Assembly (NCBI GenBank): GCA_946887385.1
Contig: CAMPKU010000190.1
Location: 1-8,897 of the forward strand
Reading direction: 5' to 3'
DNA length: 8,897 nucleotides
From: an uncultured Gammaproteobacteria bacterium
Lineage (GTDB): Bacteria > Pseudomonadota > Gammaproteobacteria > Rariloculales > Rariloculaceae
Part shown: positions 5,268 to 8,897 of the stretch, in pieces
Layout: every line of letters begins with the position of its first letter
Position numbering within the stretch: position 1 is the first letter of the stretch
Notes under the pieces: generated by a model
Seen by the model: only the letters and a program-made list of their open reading frames with translations
The model's database searches: none
What the model was told of the DNA's origin: nothing
Made by a program: the position numbers and the translations under genes

Positions 5268-6203
5268 ATGCGCGGCATGAAAGCCAAGTCGATGCGGTCG
5301 GCCGTCATCCTAGCAGCGTTCGCGTGGGCGGCCGCCTTCGGCCTGCACGCGCAGGAGGGTCAGGCGCCCACACCCGTCGCAGACCCCGCCGAGCTCGCGT
5401 TCGAGGAAGGCCGCTGGGAAGACGCGATCGGCGAGTACCGCGAGATTCTGGCCGCGTACCCCGAGGACCGCTTGAGCTTGCTGCGCATCGCGCAGGCGCA
5501 GCGCGAGCTCAAACGCCACGACGACGCGCTCGCCACGCTCGAAACGGCGCGCACGGCGAATGCGCCGGAAGCGATGATCGATCTCGAACGGGCGCGCAAC
5601 CTCGCCTTGCTCGGCCGCGACGACGAAGCGCTCGCGGCGCTCGATGCCGCCGATCACAGCGGCGTGCGCGCGCTCGCGCTCGTGGAGAACGCCGACGAGT
5701 TCGACGAGTATCGCGAGCTCAGCCGTTTCCAGCGCGTGCATCGCAACGTTCGCGCGCGCGTCTATCCATGCGAAGGCATTCCCGAGGCCAACGGGTTCGA
5801 TTTCTGGCTCGGCCGCTGGGAAGTGCGCATGCCCGACGGCACGCTGGTCGGCACGAACACCATCACCAAGCGAGACGGCGGCTGCTCGATTCAGGAGCGC
5901 TGGGAAGGGGCGGGCGGCTCCACGGGCACGAGCGTGAGCTTTTACCTGCCGAGCCGCAACGAGTGGCGCCAAGTGTGGACGGGCTCGGGCGGCACGCTGT
6001 TCGATATCACGGGCACGGCCGACAACGGCTCGATGCACATGGAAGGCACCCTTGAATATGTCGAAACGGACCGCGTCGTAGCGTTCCGGGGCACCTGGAC
6101 CGAAGGCGCCGACGGCCGCGTCCGGCAACGGCTCGAGGAGTTCGACCTGGTGGCGCAGACCTGGGTGGTCTGGTTCGACGGCTTTTACCGGCGGCTCGAC
6201 TGA
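5268..6203 (+). CDS. Exported TPR-like protein with C-terminal DUF1579/lipocalin-like domain
   Basis: The product is 311 residues from ATG 5268. ATGs at 5277 and 5292 are equally possible because none has a clear Shine-Dalgarno. A signal peptide (hydrophobic core about 11-26, cleavage near H-A-Q at 27-29) is followed by tetratricopeptide-like helix pairs at about 40-128, with A-x-x-x-x-G-R-W-x-x-A-I-x-x-Y signatures and Pro at helix ends. The second half (about 176-311) opens with F-D-F-W-L-G-R-W-E-V at 177-186 and contains G-G-C-S-I-Q-E-R-W (204-212). That pattern is typical of the lipocalin-like, mostly beta DUF1579 proteins, whose ligand or reaction is unknown. So it probably acts in the periplasm, with the TPR part as a protein-binding platform. 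The domain name is from memory of the family pattern. The next gene begins 22 nt after the stop, behind its own promoter-like motif. Confidence 0.75.
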   Translation: MRGMKAKSMRSAVILAAFAWAAAFGLHAQEGQAPTPVADPAELAFEEGRWEDAIGEYREILAAYPEDRLSLLRIAQAQRELKRHDDALATLETARTANAPEAMIDLERARNLALLGRDDEALAALDAADHSGVRALALVENADEFDEYRELSRFQRVHRNVRARVYPCEGIPEANGFDFWLGRWEVRMPDGTLVGTNTITKRDGGCSIQERWEGAGGSTGTSVSFYLPSRNEWRQVWTGSGGTLFDITGTADNGSMHMEGTLEYVETDRVVAFRGTWTEGADGRVRQRLEEFDLVAQTWVVWFDGFYRRLD

Positions 6204-6204
6204 G

Positions 6205-6217
6205 GTTCGGTTAGAAT
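6205..6217 (+). promoter_or_regulatory. Leaderless-type promoter motif, copy 1
   Basis: GTTCGGTTAGAAT directly follows the stop of the TPR gene. The TAGAAT part (6212-6217) is a good -10 hexamer, 8 nt before the ATG at 6226. Transcription would therefore start at or next to the start codon, giving a leaderless mRNA. The same 13 bp recur in front of the paralogous gene at 6566-6578. No -35 consensus is visible at the expected distance. Confidence 0.55.
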
Positions 6218-6225
6218 GCCGGGCC

Positions 6226-6549
6226 ATGCCCCCCCGCCAGGCGCCCGGCGCTCCCACGCGTAACCCCGTCGCTCGCTCGTTAGCGCTCGCGGTGCTGAGC
6301 CTGGCGCTCATCGTCGCCGTGATCATGGGCGCCTTCGTGTTCGCCGTGCTGCTGGCCGTGCTCGCTGTCGGGTATGCCGTGTCGCTCGTGCACGCCTGGT
6401 GGCGCCTCGCCAAGCTGCGGCGGCGCGCCGCATTCGTAGACGATCCCCGATCGCAGGCGGCGAGCGTGGAGCTCATCGACGCCGAGTACGAGGTCATCGA
6501 GGTCACGGGCGACGCCGCGCCGCGGCCCACCTCAGGCGGCCCGGTGTAA
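6226..6549 (+). CDS. Small membrane protein, tandem paralog A
   Basis: The product is 107 residues of unknown function. A Pro/Arg-rich N-terminus precedes one long or two closely spaced membrane segments (about 17-56), then W58-W59, a basic stretch (R-L-A-K-L-R-R-R) and an acidic C-terminal motif D-A-E-Y-E-V-I-E at 85-92. The next gene encodes a protein of the same design: A-V-I-M-G-A-F falls at residues 31-37 in both, W-W at 58-59 in both, and the acidic motif recurs. The positive-inside rule would place the basic stretch and acidic tail in the cytoplasm. There is no Shine-Dalgarno, only the -10-like motif 8 nt upstream, so the start at 6226 rests on leaderless initiation and paralog alignment. 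Confidence 0.78.
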   Translation: MPPRQAPGAPTRNPVARSLALAVLSLALIVAVIMGAFVFAVLLAVLAVGYAVSLVHAWWRLAKLRRRAAFVDDPRSQAASVELIDAEYEVIEVTGDAAPRPTSGGPV

Positions 6550-6565
6550 CGACGCCTCCACCGTC

Positions 6566-6578
6566 GTTCGGTTAGAAT
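6566..6578 (+). promoter_or_regulatory. Leaderless-type promoter motif, copy 2
   Basis: The same GTTCGGTTAGAAT as at 6205-6217, here 16 bp after the stop of paralog A. Its TAGAAT ends 6 nt before ATG 6585, so the transcript would begin at the start codon. An in-frame TTG at 6579 would lie upstream of the predicted transcription start and is not used. The matching copies in front of both paralogs suggest the promoter was duplicated with the gene. Confidence 0.55.
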
Positions 6579-6584
6579 TTGGCC

Positions 6585-6938
6585 ATGAACGGCCGATATT
6601 TTTCTTTCGGCGCCTCGGGCAATCCGCTAGCCCAGATCCTGTCGCTCGTCGTTTTCGGCGTGCTGCTCGTCGCAGCCGTGATCATGGGCGCGTTTGTGCT
6701 CCTCACGCTGCTTGGAATCGCCGTCATCGGCTTCCTCGCGTTCTCGATTCGCGGCTGGTGGCTGCGGCGCAAGCACGGCGGCGGCCGCGGCCCGAATGAC
6801 CGTGGACCCGGCGGCTCCGGTGGGCCCGGCGAGGCCGCGAAGAGCATTCGCTACATCGAAGCCGAGTACGAAATCGTCGATGGCGATGCCGATGCCGATG
6901 CCGACGCCGAGCGCCAGCGCTCGCGCGAGCAGCGCTAG
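6585..6938 (+). CDS. Small membrane protein, tandem paralog B
   Basis: The product is 117 residues of unknown function. Membrane segment(s) span about 16-54, with A-V-I-M-G-A-F at 31-37 and W58-W59, then R-R-K and a Gly-rich, flexible linker (66-83). The acidic motif E-A-E-Y-E-I-V-D is at 92-99, followed by alternating Asp-Ala (101-108) and a charged end. It is a paralog of the preceding gene; the two share 17 identical bases (6316-6332 and 6675-6691) in the membrane region. Start at ATG 6585 because the -10-like motif ends 6 nt before it. The histidine phosphatase gene starts 3 nt after its stop, so both are probably co-transcribed, and the proteins may work together at the inner membrane. 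Confidence 0.8.
   Translation: MNGRYFSFGASGNPLAQILSLVVFGVLLVAAVIMGAFVLLTLLGIAVIGFLAFSIRGWWLRRKHGGGRGPNDRGPGGSGGPGEAAKSIRYIEAEYEIVDGDADADADAERQRSREQR
6879..6908 (+). repeat. Hexanucleotide GATGCC tandem repeat encoding (Asp-Ala)n
   Basis: Five consecutive six-base units of the form GAT/GAC-GSC: GATGGC at 6879, GATGCC at 6885, 6891 and 6897, and GACGCC at 6903. They encode Asp-Gly followed by four Asp-Ala pairs near the C-terminus of paralog B. Paralog A lacks this run, so it probably arose by slippage after duplication. Confidence 0.75.
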
Positions 6939-6941
6939 CGC

Positions 6942-7580
6942 ATGGCCGAGCCCACGCTGCCGAGCTCGCGTGACCGCCGGCGCCGCCGCCGCTTGAGGCT
7001 GATTCCGATCATCGGCTACACGGTAGCCGCGCTCGGGCTCGCGTATTTCCTGGGCGAGCGGCCTAGCACCACGGTGGTGTTCGTGCGCCACGCCGACATC
7101 GATATGGCGATGACGGCCGACGACAACGCGCCGTTGAACGCGCGCGGGCGGCAGCGCGCCGAGCTGCTCGCGGATTTTTTGCAGGACATCGACGTCGTCG
7201 CCGGCGTGAATGCGATCTACGCGAGCGACAAGCGTCGCACGCAAGAGACTGCCGCGCCGCTCGCGAAACGCCTGGATCTCGAGGTGCAAATCGCGGATCA
7301 CCACCAGACCGAGCGATTCATGGACCACGTGCGCCAGGCGCACCCCGGCAAGATCGTACTGATCGTGTCGCACTCGGACACCATCGCGCCGCTGATCGAC
7401 GAGCTGCATGGCAGCAAGAATCTGCCGCCGTTCGGTCCCGACGACTATGGCGACCTTTACATCGTCACGATCCCGCGGCCCGTGGGTAAGGTGAAGACGT
7501 TACGTCTGCACTACGGCGATCCGCCGCTGGTGGCCGTGTCCGAGAGCGCAACGTCGGGCTTCAGCGGCGGCGGCGAGTAG
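6942..7580 (+). CDS. Membrane-anchored histidine phosphatase family protein
   Basis: The product is 212 residues. Residues 10-20 are strongly basic with six successive Arg, then a single membrane helix at about 20-37 anchors the protein. A histidine phosphatase (phosphoglycerate-mutase-like) domain follows from about 44 to 195. The phospho-accepting His is H50 in R49-H50-A51; the usual third residue is Gly. Further catalytic positions are R98-R99 in S-D-K-R-R-T-Q-E-T and the second His, H144, in S-H-S-D-T-I. By the positive-inside rule the Arg cluster is cytoplasmic and the catalytic domain periplasmic. Members of the family dephosphorylate sugars, nucleotides, lipids or phospho-His proteins; nothing here shows which. 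The Ser/Gly-rich C-terminal tail is probably disordered. The start lies 3 nt after paralog B, without a clear Shine-Dalgarno, implying translational coupling. It converges on trmH with a 6-nt gap. Confidence 0.85.
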   Translation: MAEPTLPSSRDRRRRRRLRLIPIIGYTVAALGLAYFLGERPSTTVVFVRHADIDMAMTADDNAPLNARGRQRAELLADFLQDIDVVAGVNAIYASDKRRTQETAAPLAKRLDLEVQIADHHQTERFMDHVRQAHPGKIVLIVSHSDTIAPLIDELHGSKNLPPFGPDDYGDLYIVTIPRPVGKVKTLRLHYGDPPLVAVSESATSGFSGGGE

Positions 7581-7586
7581 GGCGCG

Positions 7587-8273
7587 TCACTCCCGCGGGC
7601 TGACGGTGGACACGTCGGTGAGGGGATTCGACGCCAGCATCCCGTTGGCCGAGAGCGCGGGGTACGGGCGGCCGAGCTGCCGGCAGCGTTCGGCGATATC
7701 GGGATACGACCATTCGAACAGCGTGCGCTCGCGCTCCTCCGGTGTGAGCCGCGACTGCGCATAAAGCCCGGCCGCGCTGCGTTGCCGCTCGGCCTCGAGC
7801 AAGATCGCGCCCACCGCCACCGACACGTTCAGCGACGTGCCGAGGCCGTGCATCGGAATCGCAATGTGATCATCGGCCGCGGCCACGGCGGCGTCGCTCA
7901 GGCCAACCAGCTCCGCGCCCACCATGAGCGCCACTTTCTGCGTGTAGTCGAGCTCGCGGTAGTCGCGCGTTCGTTCGCCCACGTGCGCCGCCACGAGCCG
8001 CCAGCCCTCGCCGCGCAACGCCGATACTGCGGCGTGCGTGGAGCGATGCAGCGTAACGCCCACCCAGTGCTTCGTGCCGCCGGCGATCATGTGATAGCGG
8101 CGCAGCGTTTCGCCCATCGAGATCGCATGCAGCCGCTGGATGCCGACGGCGTCGGCGGTGCGGATGATGGCGGAGAAGTTGTGCGGCTTGTTCACGGAAT
8201 CCATGAACACCGTGAGATCGGGTTGGCGGCGGTCGAGGGCGCGCTGGAGCTTCGCGAATCGCTCGGGGGTCAT
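7587..8273 (-). CDS. trmH: tRNA (guanosine(18)-2'-O)-methyltransferase, SPOUT class
   Basis: The product is 228 residues, close to the 229 of E. coli TrmH. It should transfer a methyl group from S-adenosylmethionine to the 2'-O of G18 in the D-loop of tRNAs. All three SPOUT motifs are present: motif 1 N32-F-S-A-I-I-R38-T-A-D-A (R38 matches the catalytic Arg), motif 2 around L-M-V-G-A-E121 with G-L-S, and motif 3 I-P-M-H-G-L-G-T-S147-L-N149-V-S-V-A, which forms the knotted cofactor site. The C-terminal helical extension, with E-R-x-R-T-L-F-E-W-S-Y-P, is also typical of TrmH and distinguishes it from TrmL/RlmB. The ATG at 8273 has AAGGAG at 8283-8288, 9 nt upstream. It is monocistronic, divergent from the YjbQ-family gene. 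Confidence 0.93.
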   Translation of the reverse strand: MTPERFAKLQRALDRRQPDLTVFMDSVNKPHNFSAIIRTADAVGIQRLHAISMGETLRRYHMIAGGTKHWVGVTLHRSTHAAVSALRGEGWRLVAAHVGERTRDYRELDYTQKVALMVGAELVGLSDAAVAAADDHIAIPMHGLGTSLNVSVAVGAILLEAERQRSAAGLYAQSRLTPEERERTLFEWSYPDIAERCRQLGRPYPALSANGMLASNPLTDVSTVSPRE

Positions 8274-8362
8274 CGGCCGCCTCTCCTTGCCAGCACGTGG
8301 GGCGGTATCGTAGCAGGCGAGGTAGGCACCTAGAATAGAACGCCTGCACGCGCGGATACGTT
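8274..8362. promoter_or_regulatory. Divergent promoter region of trmH and the YjbQ-family gene
   Basis: This 89-bp gap carries TAGAAT at 8331-8336 on the plus strand, a good -10 for the YjbQ-family gene with a start near 8343 and a leader of about 20 nt. On the minus strand TACGAT (8307-8312) is a possible -10 for trmH. Neither has a clear -35 box. If both are used, the two promoters overlap. Confidence 0.4.
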
Positions 8363-8773
8363 ATGTTTCAAACTGAGATCGAAATCGCGACGAAAGGCCG
8401 CGGCACGTACGAGCTCACGGCTCGGGTGGCCGATGCCGTGCGCTCGTCGCGCGTGGCGACGGGGCTGTGTCACGTTTTCACCACGCACACGAGCGCGTCG
8501 CTGATGATCTGCGAGAACGCCGATCCCGACGTGCGCCGCGATCTCGAGACGTTCATGGCCGATCTCGCGCCCGACGGCGACCCGCGCTTCGTGCACACGG
8601 CCGAGGGCCCCGACGACATGCCGGCGCACGTGCGCAGCGTGCTCACCGCGTCGGACCTGACGATCCCCATCCGCGACGGCGCGCTCGCGCTCGGGACGTG
8701 GCAGGGCGTATATCTGTGGGAGCACCGTCACGACGGCCATCGGCGCCGCGTGCTCATAACCGTTCAGGGCTAA
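8363..8773 (+). CDS. yjbQ: YjbQ family protein (UPF0047; secondary thiamine-phosphate synthase-like)
   Basis: The product is 136 residues, the full length of this compact single-domain family. Conserved blocks are H42-T-S-A-S-L at 42-47 followed by E51-N-A-D-P, then H78-T-A-E81-G-P-D-D-M-P-A-H89, and finally L-G-T-W-Q-G-V-Y-L-W-E120-H121-R. These His, Glu and Asp residues form the putative active or metal site of UPF0047. E. coli YjbQ shows weak thiamine-phosphate synthase activity, and that name is often transferred, but the physiological role is unsettled, so treat the enzymatic name with caution. The ATG at 8363 is the natural start of the conserved domain; the Shine-Dalgarno is weak. Its TAA overlaps the stop of the convergent dehydrogenase gene by 4 bp. 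Confidence 0.92.
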   Translation: MFQTEIEIATKGRGTYELTARVADAVRSSRVATGLCHVFTTHTSASLMICENADPDVRRDLETFMADLAPDGDPRFVHTAEGPDDMPAHVRSVLTASDLTIPIRDGALALGTWQGVYLWEHRHDGHRRRVLITVQG

Positions 8774-8897
8774 AGCGGGTGGAGGGAGGTGGGCGTGATG
8801 TCGGCGATCTTCGCCGCGCCCATCTGCGTCATCACGATGCGTAGCTCGCGCGTCAGGATGTCGAGCACGCGCTCCACGCCCGGCGTGCCGAACGCGC
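8770..8897 (-). CDS. FMN-dependent alpha-hydroxy-acid dehydrogenase, C-terminal end (truncated by window)
   Basis: The minus-strand frame is open from the right edge (first complete codon at 8895-8893) to TAG at 8770-8772, giving 41 residues. The pattern G-x-P-G-V-E-R-V-L-D-I-L-T-R-E-L-R-I-V-M-T-Q-x-G followed by I-A-D-I matches the C-terminal helix of the L-lactate dehydrogenase / glycolate oxidase / mandelate dehydrogenase family: a long amphipathic helix ending near a short I-A-D-L-like turn. Those enzymes oxidise 2-hydroxy acids to 2-oxo acids using FMN. The catalytic His and Arg lie upstream outside the window, so the substrate cannot be judged. Confidence 0.75.
   Translation of the reverse strand, partial: AFGTPGVERVLDILTRELRIVMTQMGAAKIADITPTSLHPL

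Noticed and set aside
5310..6530. 406-codon minus-strand frame opposite the TPR gene and paralog A
   Set aside because: It spans the boundary of two supported plus-strand genes, and its product lacks motifs; GC-driven shadow.
1..8897. CRISPR array, insertion sequence, phage or defence island
   Set aside because: No regularly spaced repeats, terminal inverted repeats with transposase, or recognisable defence genes were found on either strand.

Overview
The window is GC-rich, densely packed bacterial chromosome. Codon use, short intergenic gaps, a CCA-encoding tRNA-Ser, TrmH and YjbQ suggest a high-GC proteobacterium, probably a gammaproteobacterium. That placement is inference from gene content; no taxonomic marker is present. 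I see no transposase, integrase, phage gene or CRISPR array.

Layout. (1) Positions 1-368: the C-terminal end of a Pro/Ala-linker plus fibronectin type III protein, closed by a strong GC hairpin shared with the convergent neighbour. (2) Positions 405-3954, minus strand: a compact three-gene operon, transcribed as metallo-beta-lactamase-fold hydrolase, bicupin, then Tat-signal FAD/NAD(P)H monooxygenase-like flavoprotein. The gaps are 5 and 11 nt. The ribosome binding sites of the second and third genes overlap the preceding stop codons. All three products carry export signals, so this looks like an extracytoplasmic oxidation/hydrolysis cassette of unknown substrate. (3) Positions 4053-4988, plus strand: a GNAT acetyltransferase, then a small HTH protein resembling a type II antitoxin. 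The HTH gene has its own near-consensus promoter and no visible toxin partner. (4) Positions 5046-5133, minus strand: tRNA-Ser(UGA). (5) Positions 5268-7580, plus strand: an exported TPR plus lipocalin-like/DUF1579-like protein, two tandem paralogous small membrane proteins, and a membrane-anchored histidine phosphatase. Each small membrane protein gene is preceded by the same 13-bp promoter-like motif placed so close to the ATG that the transcripts should be leaderless. (6) Positions 7587-8273, minus strand: trmH. (7) Positions 8363-8773, plus strand: a YjbQ-family gene. (8) Positions 8770-8897, minus strand: the C-terminus of an FMN-dependent alpha-hydroxy-acid dehydrogenase.

The less ordinary material is the exported MBL-cupin-flavoprotein operon, with its Tat-exported nucleotide-dependent flavoprotein and half-dead bicupin, and the duplicated small membrane protein module next to the phosphatase. 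The rest (trmH, yjbQ, tRNA, GNAT) is ordinary housekeeping.
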